A stretch of DNA of 64,000 nucleotides from Toxonevra muliebris (GCA_963691655.1 OY829328.1:10010204-10074203), one strand, 5' to 3'. Positions 46,201 through 58,322 are shown, counted from the first letter of the stretch. Translations and numbers: made by a program. Notes: generated by a model not told the origin, from the sequence alone.

Positions 46201-47159
46201 TTCTAATCATACACTCACACACTAACCGAACAATGCTTATTTATGTGTATTACATTACATTTTTATTTTTATATATTTTTTATATTTCCCTCAACAAATA
46301 TTTTGTAAGCACAAAATCTTAGCATATTATTTAATATAAAAATAGCAAAAATACAAACAAAAACAAAAAGAAAGAAGAAAAAAAACAAACCAGAAACAAA
46401 AAAGGAAACGAACAACTGCTTTTTTCTTGTATGTATTGTATATATGTAAATATGTGTATGTTTTGTATTATTCCAACACAAACATTTATTACAATTTATA
46501 ACAAAAATAAATTTCACAAATATTACAAACTCTCATACGCATACACACACACAATACAAAAAAGTATATCAAATTGACATAGTACAAAAAAACAAAAAAA
46601 AAAAAAAAAGCAAAAATAATAACAACAAGATACTAAAATAAGTAAGCAAAATCGCAAGAAAACGAAAATTGGCACGAATATATTTGTCATTCTTCTTGCC
46701 ATTTCCATTTTCATTGCACATATCTCTAAGTATAAACAATTGTGAATGCGAATGTGAATTTGCCAAACTACAATAAAAGGAAATAATCAAAGTTAGTTGT
46801 GTTTGTGAAGCGGAAATTGTATTTATTTCGCTGTCTCTATGTGTTCGTGTAAATATGTGTGTGCTTCCTTGCCTTTCTTTCCTTTAGGAAATTTATGAGG
46901 ATTATGTGGAAATTATGATGCAGCAATTTGTCTGTCGAATCAAAACACATAAAAAAAGCAACCAAAAAAATAATAACCCAATAATGACTTTTGTAGTTTG
47001 TGCTATGTAAAGGCAAAAATGAACTTTAAAGAATTTGGCACACGTGTTGAAAGACTGAACTAAAAATATTGCTTTAAAATAGTTGAATTTATTTTGGAGG
47101 AAAAACATTCAATTCAGATAAAAATGAGTTTAGCGGCGAGTTGTGTTTATACTACAATA
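43245..47159. other. Non-coding DNA, no gene seen
   Basis: AT-rich with a CA run at 43773-43797, poly-A at 44114-44128 and T-rich tracts. 45180-45870 is more complex, and one frame contains YVDDVVI at about 45391, which resembles a reverse transcriptase box, but the surrounding translation is broken and not convincing. The frames at 46269-46790 come from AT- and A-rich repeats. Confidence 0.45.
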
Positions 47160-47728
47160 TTGAAAATGGAGGTAAAAGAATGAGAGCGACGAGTAGGAAA
47201 GAGATAAAGCAACTTACGGTTTAAGGTAGAAGAAGAGAAAGAAAAGAGAGAGATGGAGGAAAATAGAGGTATATAGGACAAGGAGAGAGGAGAGAAGGGA
47301 GAGGGTAAATGTGGGAGAGATATATAGGGGAGAGAGTATGATAGGGAAGAGAGTGAAGGGGTAAGTAAAAATTAAAGAGGAGCTAAAAAAAAGAAGCGAC
47401 ATAATGAAGTGAGTGCGGAGAGTCAGAGATCAGTAAGAGAGAAGTGAGAGAGGAAAGTGAGAGATGAGTGAGAAATAATAGAAGAGTAAGAGGGGTACTG
47501 AGAGAGTAGAAAAAGAATATTCGAGGTAATTAAGAAGAATGGGGGAAAAGAAGAGGGAAGTAAGAGGGAAAACGGAGGTTTGGGGAAGAGAGGTGAGAGA
47601 GTAGGGTTCGACAGAGATTTTTTTGAAAGAAGTACATAGTGAGAAACACTGAGTGGGGTGAGAGAGACAGAATAGGGTGATAGAGATGGGGTGGAAGAAC
47701 TGGTAACAGACATCAGGGAAAAGCAAAC
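47160..47728 (+). repeat. Purine-rich (GA) tract, left part
   Basis: The plus strand is overwhelmingly A and G, with words such as GAGAGAGG, GGGAGAG and GTGAGAG. It resumes at 48557-48640 beyond the solo LTR and again at 49340-49570. The long minus frames here (47423-47936, Ser/Leu/Pro-rich) are merely its pyrimidine complement. Confidence 0.85.
47725..47728. repeat. LTR target duplication, left (AAAC)
   Basis: AAAC precedes the TG of the LTR and recurs at 48557-48560 right after its terminal CA. Confidence 0.75.
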
Positions 47729-48556
47729 TGTAAGGACCCGAAATTATGATCAATTTCGACCCCACAATTGTTATTAGTTTATACATAGTTACATTGAAAG
47801 GATTAAATATTGAATTTATAAAAAAAAACATAATTACATATTTAACACTAACAATATAATAAACAAACGGAAACAGTACGGGACATATACAGAAAGAATA
47901 AGTATAAAAGGACATGCAGTACACAGAAGAAGACACTCAGACTTAGGCTGTGGCACAGGTCATTTCTTCTTCTCTTTGTTAGATTATATGAAATACTCCT
48001 TACGGTTGCGTCAGCACGGAAGGATAAGGCTTAGATATTGGTAGCTAATATCAAACGAAGCGACAGCACGTTTGATTCCTCTTTAATTCTCAGAAATTGG
48101 TCAGGTATTTATTGGACCTTGCGAGTGAGACATCACACCAAGGTATAAAAAGATCAGGTATTCATTAAACACCAGGGTGTGCGACAGCCTCACTGGTGTA
48201 GTATAAACAAAGTTGCCACTGACCATACAGCAAACGACAAAGACTTAGCCATCGTGTCACGAGGACACGCATCGTAAATACAGGAACAGGAACGAGCGGC
48301 AACGAAGCCACAGCAAGAAACCCGAGCGCCAAGAAAGGCAAACAAAGTGAAACGAGCACGAACGAAGGCGAACGAACAAACAACATACGAGGTACTAAGG
48401 ATAAAAATACTAACGAATCAAGTGTAAATAAAATAACAGTGAAGAATATCAATAAACAAGTGAACCGAAATAAATCTTGAGTTATTATTTTCGCACCCTG
48501 GTTACTCGCTGAGTATACCCTGACAAAAAGAAAAGGAACCAGGAAGGTTCGTTACA
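47729..48556 (+). mobile_element. Solo LTR of a gypsy-type retrotransposon, 828 bp
   Basis: Starts TGTAAGGACCCG and ends GGTTCGTTACA, so its ends are TG...CA with a short imperfect inverted repeat (TGTAAGGACC / TGTAACGAACC on the other strand). A 4-bp AAAC duplication flanks it, the size usual for Ty3/gypsy elements. Orientation is taken as plus because of TATAAAAG at 47903-47910 and AATAAA signals at about 48427, 48451 and 48469. No internal protein-coding region or second LTR adjoins it. It interrupts a purine-rich tract that continues on both sides, which supports an insertion followed by LTR-LTR recombination. Confidence 0.85.
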
Positions 48557-48640
48557 AAACATATAGAAAAAGAAGAGAGAGAGAGAAAACAGAGAAGTGA
48601 GAGATAGTGAGAGACAAAGAAAAAATTATGTATCTGCAAG
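48557..48640 (+). repeat. Purine-rich (GA) tract, continuation
   Basis: GAGAGAGAGA-type plus-strand sequence directly after the solo LTR, of the same texture as 47160-47728. Confidence 0.8.
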
Positions 48641-48699
48641 CACTCACAGTAGAAGTGAAATTATGTTGTTTGTTAGACAAATGTAAGAAAACATTTAAC

Positions 48700-49275
48700 A
48701 TTCTGTTGAAGTTTTTGCAGTCCTCTTCTCTCTATTTTGCTGTTGCTTTTCCTCTGTTGATACTCTCTACACTTATCGACACAAACGCGACTTAGTACAC
48801 GTATATAAAACATGAAAGGAAAGTTCAGTTATATGAAATCAAGCCGAGACTTCTATGTTGAATCTTTTACTAAAGCACATTCGATAAAACTGCCGAATAA
48901 CAACTGCATAACTTCGTTTCTTACTGGTTTTGTTAGAATGCAACAAAAACGCGATTTTCCATGAAACCGCTGTTGCTGAAGCTTTTGCACTCTTCCTCTT
49001 TCTATTTTCTAAAGCTTTTTTTCTGTTGATACTCTTTATATTTATCGGCACAAGCATGACGTAGCACACTTATATAACACATGAAAGGAAAATTCAGCTA
49101 TATGGGATCAAGGTCTCTCACTAAAGTACTTTGAGATAAAACTGCAAGAAGTCGACTCTCTGCATGATTGTATGCAGCCGATCCCCATACGACTTCGATC
49201 GCTAAAAACTAACAACAACATAGGTTCGTTTCCTATCAGTTTCGTATGAGTGTAACAACAACACGACTTCCGTTG
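48700..49275. repeat. Degenerate 250-270-bp tandem duplication
   Basis: Unit 1 (about 48700-48965) and unit 2 (about 48970-49250) share GAAGxTTTTGCA (48708 and 48978), CTGTTGATACTCT, TATCG(A/G)CACAA, CATGAAAGGAAA and GATAAAACTGC (48883 and 49134). A third partial copy of the unit's end (TTCGTTTCxTAxxxGTTT, then AACAACACGACTTCC) starts near 49218. Offsets of 251-270 reflect indels. No protein is recognisable. Confidence 0.75.
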
Positions 49276-49339
49276 CAAAATTTTCGATTAACCCTCGCTA
49301 AAGAAGTTTCACTTCAAAAACAGAGAAAGCGGTGGATCA

Positions 49340-49570
49340 GATTAATAGTGGTGTGAAAAAGGAGAAAGGAGTGAGAAAAGGGTTATGAGAGAAATGAATG
49401 GTAGTGCGAAAGAGGCTGGCAGAAAGGTAGTAGCAAGCAAAAGAAAAGGATGGAAGGAAGAGGTAAGAAAAATGCTTAAAAGCAGTGAACTGAGAACAAG
49501 GTAGAGGGATAGAACGGAAGTGGGACTATAAAAAGGAGAGATAAAGGTGGACGGGGGAGGGAAAATCTTT
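49340..49570 (+). repeat. Purine-rich (GA) tract, third part
   Basis: The plus strand is mostly A and G (GGAGAAAGGAGTGAGAAAAG type). The minus frame at 49342-49608 is its pyrimidine complement and not a gene. Confidence 0.8.
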
Positions 49571-52500
49571 ACGAGTATGCACCCATTATTTTTAATGCAT
49601 GACTCCAAATTTAATTAATTTCCAATAAATTTTAAGCCATTTATTTCCAATTTGAAGAATTTATTTTTCAAGCAATGGGTACATAAAAATACTACTTTTT
49701 CATTTAATTTTTATACAAATATTTTTCATTTTCTAAAAATGTTCACACACACCATAACTTAAGAATATTCGGCAAGACTGAATATTATTCAACGTCAAAG
49801 TCCATTTACCTTAAGATAGGACAGTAACTGAGCCGTATAGAGCAAAAGCAGTGTAAGTAAATTTTTTTTATAATTTGGATTTTACCACCTGGCAATAATT
49901 TTAACCTTACTCAGTTTCCTGGGAATGTAGTGTAAGTCAAGATTGAATATATGCCTTAAAATGGAAAATAAATTTCATGAGTGTCCAATGTATGGCTCAA
50001 AATTTGATTTTGACGTACATAAGTTTTGTTCCCAGCTGTTCACCTAATGCTAACTAAAGCCCACAACAATCTGGCTACTAGTGTAATTTGTGACCAATAA
50101 AGAAATATGTGAGTAGATGCTAAGTTTTTCTTAATCAATTTCAGTTTCTTTTCTTTTTCTTAATCATTTAAAGATTAGAAAATGCACACGCAGTGACTTA
50201 GAAATATAAATGGGATCAAAATTGTGAGTTTTTTCTTCAGAAAACTAAAAAAAATTTAAGAGAATATAATTCATTAAATGATTCACCTGGAAGCTAGGAA
50301 TTACTTTTGCAGATAACTCCTAAACTGAATTTGGAAAAAAAGCAAGAAACAAAAAAAAAAAGTACTCAGAACAAAAAGAAAGGAAACCAGCGCATGCAAT
50401 TTAATTATTGTAATGTAATTGCTTACGAAGCGCTTAAGGTGTAAATTTATCAACGCCTGCATATCATTTTACCATACTTTAAATGTATGTAGTCCAGCAG
50501 TAGTATTTAATTTATATGTAAAACATACACACACACAGGACTACAAGGTTTCATACGAGCAACTTATGCCACTAAAGCGTAAAGTATGAAGATGCATGTG
50601 TATGAATAAGTTGTGTGTGTGTGTGTTGGTGCTGGGCCACAGGAAATGCTTAAAGTAACATGGCAATGCAACAAAAAAAAAAAAAAATAAATAAAATTAA
50701 GTAAGTTCACTGTTGCATAGTTTTTTTCACTTCTACTTGGAATATACGTAGGTATCTAAAAAAAAAAAACGTCTATTTTACACTAGATACAAAAATGTTA
50801 TACAAAATTTCATTAAACTAATGCGGAGCAGATTTGCTTTTTTCATATCTTCGTTTTTATATTTCTTTTTGCTTTTTAATATATACACGTTTTAATTAAG
50901 TTGTCCTAGATTTAAACCCTTTCGAAAAAAAAGAGTTAGATAGTAAAGCAGTGGTGAAAAAAAATTTATATGCGCATATTTTTTGTTTTGTTTTTTTAAG
51001 TAGGTAGCTAACCAAGCAGTGTTGCCATATCATAATTTAATTCATTTTTTTTTGTATGCTTCCATCTCTGTATATTTACTATTTAAATATTTTGTAAAAA
51101 GTTTTTAGCAAAATTTTATTTGAAATGATAAATAAATTGAATTGATAAATTTTGTTCAAGGGGGAAATTAATTTACCTTTACATGCTCGCATTATAATTC
51201 CCTATAGAGAAATTTATTTTCAAGCATCATCGTAAATTTTACTGCTTTTTTATTTATCATTTCAAATTTATTTCTCTATTAAAAGTTTTTATTTGATTTA
51301 ATTTGCACATACGTACACATAAATATGTAGAAGTGAGAAAGTGCTGGCAATTTTTGTTCGTTTTTTTTTTTTTTTTTAAATTTGTACATACAAAAACTAA
51401 GAGTTCCCACGACAGTATTTTGTTAACCACACACATACAAACATTGCTTTGTTGTATTACATATATATGGATATATATGTGTGTGTGTCTAGAAATAGTT
51501 TTAAAATACATATACCTGCTTCTTAAAGGTGAGAGTAAGTGAGCGTACGTGTGTGAGCGAGTTAGTTTCCTGGGAAATTAACTTAGTATATATTGTGTAT
51601 ATATGTATATGTATGCATATATATTGTATATGTTATGTGTGTGTAGGTTTAAGTATAAGGACCCTCTTTCATTCTCTTTGAATTTGTGTGTGCGTTCAAG
51701 TAAATTCAGCACGACTACATTTTCCTTTTCCTAATTGCACATCAATGGTTGCAGCAAATTTTTCATTTTAGATTAGTAGAGTTTTCTCCCTTGCTTATTT
51801 ATCGTATAATTCACAAAATTTTTTATTTCCCCCTTCTTTTATATGTACTTAGTTACATATGTATGCCCTACATTAGAAATATAAGGGAATGTAAATTTCA
51901 TTGTAATTTACTACTTTTTAGTTAAAAATTTCGAATATTGGTTGTTATATGAACCAAAAGATAGTATATTAAATTATATTTAGTTGATCATTATGTGTAA
52001 GCATATTTAAATATATTTAGTTCATTGGCTTTACACAAGCTGCTTGACATCTTAAAATGTATGCTAATTCCCTTTTAATAAAATCGTAATTCTATTTTTG
52101 GGTGTTCTCATATTTCTCATAAATAAAAAAAGGTTAAAATTTCAAAGCAAATGGCAAAGGAATTGGTAGTCTAATTCATAGCATTCCACGAAGAACCTTC
52201 AGAGTCGAAAAATCTTTTCGAAATATGTGTTTAACACAGGCTTTACCACGCCCACTTGATTCCGTTCATTTTTGAAATAAACTTTTATAAGACAATATGA
52301 AACATATGTATAAAATTAAGTTTGGTTTAAGCAAGATTTGTTCGAGTAATCGTTCTGTGCGCCAGGAGGATGTGGTTCTCCTTTTTGTTGACTGAAATGT
52401 TATTCAATATAACGAAATTTCTTTGATATATTCAAATTATTGCAGCTGATCCATTTATTGCCGATCAGATGCTTAGAAAATAGCAAAAACATTGACGCAT

Positions 52501-52611
52501 GCCACCTGCATTACTTTTTCTGTTACCATATTTCAAAATTCTTACAATTCCGTGAATATAATTTGGTTGATTTAAAGTTTACTGATTTCAGTATGTCTGT
52601 TGATAATATAG
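49571..52611. other. AT-rich non-coding DNA, no gene seen
   Basis: Contains a GT run at 50611-50627, poly-A tracts near 50672 and 50759, TATATATG alternation near 51590-51640 and T-rich runs. An 18-bp perfect inverted repeat, TTTGAAATGATAAATAAA at 51119-51136 and its complement at 51249-51266, is separated by 112 bp. A TACCACGCCCACTTG string near 52246 resembles cores of degenerate repeats seen elsewhere in the window. Confidence 0.5.
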
Positions 52612-52624
52612 TATTCTATGCTTA
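52612..52624. repeat. Target-site duplication, left (TATTCTATGCTTA)
   Basis: This 13-mer is repeated exactly at 53259-53271, on either side of the minus-strand non-LTR fragment. Confidence 0.75.
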
Positions 52625-53258
52625 GAGTTTAGAGTTGTAAGTGGGCTGAACTAAACCAAAGTACTCAGTCACGAGAACCATTATGCAATACACAAGGATA
52701 GAACCAGTAGAAGAGAGTAGAGCAAAGAGTAAAGTTATGTGGGGATAAATGGGAAGAAGAATGGTCTAGGGTCCCTCAACCTCGAACTTCTTTGTTTCAC
52801 TGATGAACCTTAGTAGCTCAGGAAGAGGAAGAGTATCAATATTATTCATTCTCAAAACATCACTACCCAAGAGCTTTAATCTGATTCTCGCAAACGCCGG
52901 ACAGCTACAAACATAGTGCTCCGTAGAATTGTCGTCCTCAAGACACGATTGGCAAATTGTATCGGTGATGACGCTCCTGTTAATCATATGCTGAGCACAT
53001 GTGTTGTGCCCTGTGATGACACCCATCAGTAATCTCAGGTCCTTTCTTCTCAGTTTGAGAAAAAATTCCGCTGATTTCCTGTTAGGTTGTCTCACGAAGC
53101 ACTTTGCGGTTCAGCAGGAGCCATGTTCGGACCATCGTTCTCTATGAATAGAACCCACGAAATTGTTGATCCAACACATGATCTCCCCAGAACTTACGCC
53201 AAGAAAAGGTTGAAGATCTCATGGTGTAATTGCAGAGCTTTCATTTGCTATTCTTTGC
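52625..53258 (-). mobile_element. 5'-truncated non-LTR retrotransposon with 13-bp target duplication
   Basis: On the minus strand the reading frame from about 53215 gives LGVSSGEIMC..., then RERWSEHGSC, a stop, and TAKCFVRQPNRKSAEFF. It continues as KDLRLLMGVITGHNTCAQHM and CQSCLEDDNSTEHYVCSCP, ending at 52766. This is the post-RNase H C-terminal region, with the LxGxxTGH and C-x2-C...H...C signatures. About 140 bp of 3' UTR follow. TATTCTATGCTTA on both sides marks the insertion. No poly-A is present at the 3' end; it terminates in ...CAACTCTAAACTC, so this family is different from family A. The 5' end is truncated, and one in-frame stop near 53118 shows early decay. Confidence 0.85.
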
Positions 53259-53271
53259 TATTCTATGCTTA

Positions 53272-55250
53272 AAATTGGGCATGGTATCGCTTTAATCTCT
53301 CAGCGATTTCAAAAGGGAAAAACTATTTAAAAAAAATGTTTTCGTACAATTTTTGCCGGTAATTAAGGAAATTATCTTGCCTTGGGTGGGACTAGTATTG
53401 CACCAGGCACAAACATATCCAAGCCAATGATTAGAAAAGCGACCGAATAAGGGAAAAGACGGGTATGTGATACGATACCTTCTGCGCGGCGGCTACACAC
53501 GTATCAACCGCAAATGTTAAAGTCGTAAGTTCTAGTATTATTTAGTCATGAGAAAAAAAATATTTATGTATTTTATATGGATAAAATCACTAAAAAAGAA
53601 CTACTACTACTAGCGGCAATGGCTGCACACATAACCACTGCATTGCGCTGTAAACCTATTCTAGAAATTGTATATTTTCATTGCGACAATTAGGTGGAGA
53701 TTACCGTATGTTAAACTTTCTAAGAAAGACGCTGATTTTTCCCTCAGCATACATACATCCTTACATATACATTTATATGAGTATAGGGTATTAAATGTTC
53801 CGTCACGACCGAAACTTACCTCAGTTTTATACATTGTTTTCCCTTTTTTATGCTATGTCGTTATTGCAGTTCTCTAGTCTCATAGGAGCAATAGCCGATT
53901 TACTGTACATAAAATTGTATAGCAATCAAAGGATTTAAGTTTTCGTAGTTTGCTTCCCATGTTTTCAACCCCTTTCACCTTTTTCCTCCCTTTGATTTTT
54001 GCTTCTTTTACAACTCTAATTTTCCTTTGCGTCGTATGTGTATATAAAAAGTTTTAAACATAAAACCAAAGTTTAGATGAGTGCAAATTTCGGAAATTAT
54101 TTATTTTTTATGTTCATGCGATTTTTTCTTCATTATCGTCTCTAGGTATTGTATATGATGAGAATCGTATGCGATAAAAAGTGCGTTTCGTTGAAAGTTT
54201 TTATTAGTTTTTTTTTTTTTTTTTTTTTTTTCGTTACCTGTTTTATTTTTCATCTTTGTTCTTTTTGAGTGTGTAAAATGATGGAGGCGAAACTTCTTAT
54301 AAAAAAGGAAGCAGAGAGAGTGAGTAGAGTTTTGTTAAGGAAACATTTTATTTGCAACTTTTGATAGCTTGATTTTAATGTTGCAAGAGAAGTTTATTGC
54401 TTTTCGTTTTGCTGTTATTGTTAATTTAATAGTTTTTGTTGATTTTGGAATAGGAGATAGGCACTAACGGATCTAAATATTCCCGGGATGGTGTTTTAAT
54501 TTGTTCGTTGCTTTAAAATTGTTTTTTGATTCATGATCAACGATCGAAATGCATGAGATTTTATGATTTTGGGGATAACTTCTCCTTCATTATTGGATGC
54601 GATAGCAGAGGTTGTTGAATACCAATAAAAGGAAATAACTACATATTTTATGTTTTTTTCGCTAAGTTATGGTAAGAGAAAATATTTGATACAATTTCAA
54701 TAAATACTTTAAGTATTTTTTGCAACAAAGTAAGAATTTTTAAGTAAAGTATGTAAGTTATGTAAGTTTTAAGAGCAACTATCATAAATGTAAGAGTTTT
54801 AAATTTCTTATATTTTATTTTTCACTTTGTGATATTTCATTTCACTGCGTCTTCTTCAACTCATTGCATTTACTTTTTTTCAAAACATTTTATCGCACTA
54901 TCCAAATATTTGCGCTCAATTTTGGAGTAGCAAAAGTTTCTAGCATAAAAAAATATAGCAAAAATTTTTTATCGAAACTCGAAGCAAATAAAAATTCTAT
55001 TAATTCAATACGAGTTGATAAAATTGAGATTGGAAATATATTTCTCTTTTTGATGTGATTTAAATTGATTTGGTGAATGAAAATCGTTTATTTTAATAAA
55101 TTGAATTTAAATAAAAACATTTCTGTTATTTCTATTAAATTATCAGCATTCAAATATTTTCTTAATAGAGAAATTAACTACATAGACGAAATAATTTTGT
55201 AATTGAATTGCTTTAAATTCATATACAGGTTTGTCATGGTATGTAAGGTA
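53272..55250. other. Non-coding DNA, no gene seen
   Basis: 53340-53640 has somewhat higher complexity but no recognisable coding sequence. A 24-base T run lies near 54208-54231. The frames are unsupported. Confidence 0.5.
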
Positions 55251-55254
55251 TGTA

Positions 55255-56194
55255 CACTTGTGGTCACGTAATTAAGTCACTAAAACAATATTTTATGCTG
55301 AATATGAAAAATATTTTGTATTAGTAGTCCAAGAATTTTTTATAATGCCATTTAGGACCTTGATGAGTGTGATGAGGATGTACAAGATGAAATTGAAGAG
55401 GGGTGCAGAAGACGATGGCGAGAAAGAAGATAATTTCTAATTCAATAAAAAATAAACAAAAATTTAGTTTATATAGAATTTATAAAAATTCGAGAAAAAA
55501 GGCCTTTCAATTATCGTCAGTCCATTTGGAAGTGGTTGTGCGTCAATAATATGTTCTAGAAAGTTATTTAGCTTAATGAAGAGGATAAAAAAAAATTAAT
55601 ATCACGTACATTAAATCTAATTTTATGACCTTCTTAGACGAAAAAAAAACCAAAAGATGTGCAATTTTCATGTTACTTGAACCAAAGCGCAACCCTAGCG
55701 GCCATTATTGGTAAAAATAAATTGCAGATTCAGATTCTTCGTACCCAAAAACCCCCAAACAGACCTTTTGGTGGTAAAAGTATTTGCATTTAAATGAATT
55801 TAAATTTTTTAAAATACTCCTCCGCGCTCATAAACTTCAAAATGCAAAAAATCGCTTAAAATCGCCAACCTGGGCAAACTGAGAAATTACTTTTCTATAT
55901 GCAACCCAAGCTTTCAGAAAAACTCGGTTTCATCAATTCCCTAGCCGACTGTCGTACAGTTTTATTTTTAAATATTTTTGTTTAGCATATGACTTAATTA
56001 TACTATAGACAAACGATAATTTGGAAAAATTTTACATATTTACCATTATAAATGTTTATTTCTTTTATAATTTTAAATATTGAACTGTTATTTATTTATT
56101 TTACCGTTGGTTTTGTTTCTTTTCAATTGAAACTTTATTTTTCTTAAAATTCTTCTGCTCATAAGTGTATGACTTAATTGTATGTCCACAAGTG
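55255..56194. mobile_element. Tc1-like element remnant, 940 bp, TA-flanked
   Basis: The left end CACTTGTGGTCACGTAATTA, then AGTCA, matches the right end read on the minus strand, CACTTGTGGACATACAATTA, then AGTCA. That is an imperfect terminal inverted repeat of about 25 bp. TA flanks both ends (55253-55254 and 56195-56196). This is the Tc1/mariner arrangement. A full Tc1 element is about 1.6 kb with a ~340-residue transposase; here the interior is shorter and has no recognisable transposase frame, only fragments such as AGGCCTTTCAATTATCGTCA that might be relics. Call: internally deleted or heavily decayed. Confidence 0.75.
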
Positions 56195-57312
56195 TATGTA
56201 TGAAAAATGTTCATCATAACGTTATCAAATTGAAACAATCATAAATTTTAATTTTGAGTTTAAAAATATCGTAGTAAACAAATATGTATCAAATCTAAAA
56301 AAGTAAACAGAAGTGCAAAATTTTTTCATTGCTTTTTAATGTTTTAAGTTATAGTCCAAAACTGGAATTAAATTAATGCTTGCAATAATTTTCATATACA
56401 TACTTGGCTAAAAATAAAAAATGCTTTACAACCACTAGCGTTTTTAGCATAGGTCAAAGATAGAAGAAGAGCTTACCTGAAAAAAGAGAAAAAAATATTA
56501 ATTTAGTTAAATATCTATACCATTTTTATGTGACTATTATAAAATATCGGAGATATGTATATTAAATTTAAAGCAACCCAACAAGCACAAAAAAAAATTC
56601 TCTAACCTATGAGAAATTTATAATTCTCAAGTTGATATCAAATATGATTTCCCAATCAATATAAAATATTTTTCTCAACATTCGCTTTCAAGTTGAGAAT
56701 GAGCTGAGATACATTTGAGAAAATATTTACATATTTTAAGAATTAAGAATTAACGTTGGATCAAGTTGATCTCAAACCCAAATATTTGTTGGAAACCGAA
56801 ATTCAATAATATATATCAAAATGCTACTGCAGAATTATTCAAAATATTTCAGTCCATATTGCAATATTTTAATGTTATTATTGCAGTACGGTATTGAAGT
56901 TCTAGAAAATATTTCCGGCCATGCATGCAGAACATAATGTTTATTGAAAGATTTTCATTAAAATAAAATATTTTTAAAAAGCTTTAATCTGTTGATTAGT
57001 TTTCCTTCTATTATAAATATAGCTAAATTAAATTAACGTCATTTCTATATGATTCACGTGTTTCCAGTGGAAATATCTTAAAACCATGTTTTATAGGCGA
57101 AAAACTCGTGTTGAATAGTGTAAACTGTAGGCTAAACCATGTTGTATTATCATGGGCCATTCTGGCCTGAATGTTTTCCTTGACAACCACTTAAAAAAAA
57201 AGAGTAATTTGTCTCTTTAAACGAGTATTCGATACAAGTACATATTCGATACATTTTTCCAATATTTTCAGTAGCATCGATACTTTTATTCGATACAAGT
57301 AATGAGTAAAAG

Positions 57313-57320
57313 TATCGATA
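57313..57320. promoter_or_regulatory. DRE-like palindrome TATCGATA
   Basis: TATCGATA inside AGTATCGATACT is a perfect match to the DREF binding element of fly promoters. It sits in a small cluster of repeated TTCGATACAAGTA words (57227-57300), so it is more likely part of a local repeat than an isolated control site. No gene is adjacent. Confidence 0.25.
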
Positions 57321-58249
57321 CTATGTGGGTATTGAATCAACACTATGTATATCCAACACTACCTTAGCCCCAATACCTTCAGTCAAGTTTTGGCTAGTTA
57401 CAAAGAATATCGTTTAAAGTTAATTTTTTTATCAGATATATATTCTGAAAGATGAAAATATTGGAGACAAAAGAGTATTTATATTCGTGAGTAATGGTGT
57501 ATCGTATACTTGTAAAGAACTTTATTTCATATTATACTAGAATGTCGTGTACTCCAGCAGATTTATAGTTTGTGTTTGAGAATATGGTTTTAGTATTTTT
57601 AAACCGATTAAGGCTTTACAGTTACACTTTCAAAGGTCTTCAGAGCAGATAGTCTTTCTAAGTAAATTTGAAGTTACCTTAAATTTTGAAGCCAGCAGTA
57701 TAGAGATTGGTTATGTTTTCTATATTACCAGCACTATAAAACCAGACGCTTCTTGTTGGAAATCAAGGAAAGCTCTGTGAAATTTTGTCGCAAATGGTCT
57801 ATCAGATCTCAGTCTAGGCCCTTCAGGGGGCTGTTGTGCCATAAAGAGAAGCAGAGCAGAGCGAAGATGTTGGCTGGATTGGTTCATCTCTTGGATACCT
57901 ATTAAAGTCAATTTTGTGTAATTTCTTTATATTTTTTGTAGCCCTTTGCCTTAATTGATTTATCTCCGCTTAGATTTGTATGGTGAGCTTATTACTTTTA
58001 TTGCAGTTTGCTATGAAATAATACAATCACAAGGCAACATTTTTTTTTTAATTTTAACCACATTGGCTATACCTTTCTATTCAACAAATTAAAAAAAAAA
58101 ATAGGATAGACTCTTTTTGACTTTTCACTTAATCCACTACTAAAATTTCTATTTATTTTTGGTTTTTGACATTAACTTGTAAAAGACAAAACTTCGGGGA
58201 GTCTAGGTGAAAATAATATGTTTTAAAAGAATGCATGCAAAATCATTTC

Positions 58250-58322
58250 TGGCTCACTGTAGTGTAATGATAAATGTGCTGGACTGTCATACAGAGTATA
58301 TAGGTTCAATGTCGGTATGGTC
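58250..58322 (+). repeat. tRNA-like sequence, probable SINE head or tRNA relic
   Basis: A TAGTGTAATGAT segment at 58260 (A-box-like), CTGGACTGTCATACAG at about 58279 (anticodon-arm-like, GTC at the expected place) and GGTTCAATGTC at 58303 (B-box-like) occur in tRNA order and spacing. The acceptor stem and T-stem do not pair well, so it is not a functional tRNA gene. A tRNA-derived SINE or old tRNA pseudogene fits. Confidence 0.4.

Noticed and set aside
47423..47936. Long minus-strand frames (96 and 168 codons), Ser/Leu/Pro-rich
   Set aside because: They are the complement of a purine-rich tract and of the solo LTR; no domain and no conserved content.
57720..57911. Minus-strand 63-codon frame of mixed composition
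   Set aside because: Not low-complexity but no recognisable domain, start context or splice structure; left unannotated.
58250..58322. Functional tRNA-Asp gene
   Set aside because: Acceptor and T stems do not pair, and the D arm and anticodon arm are imperfect.
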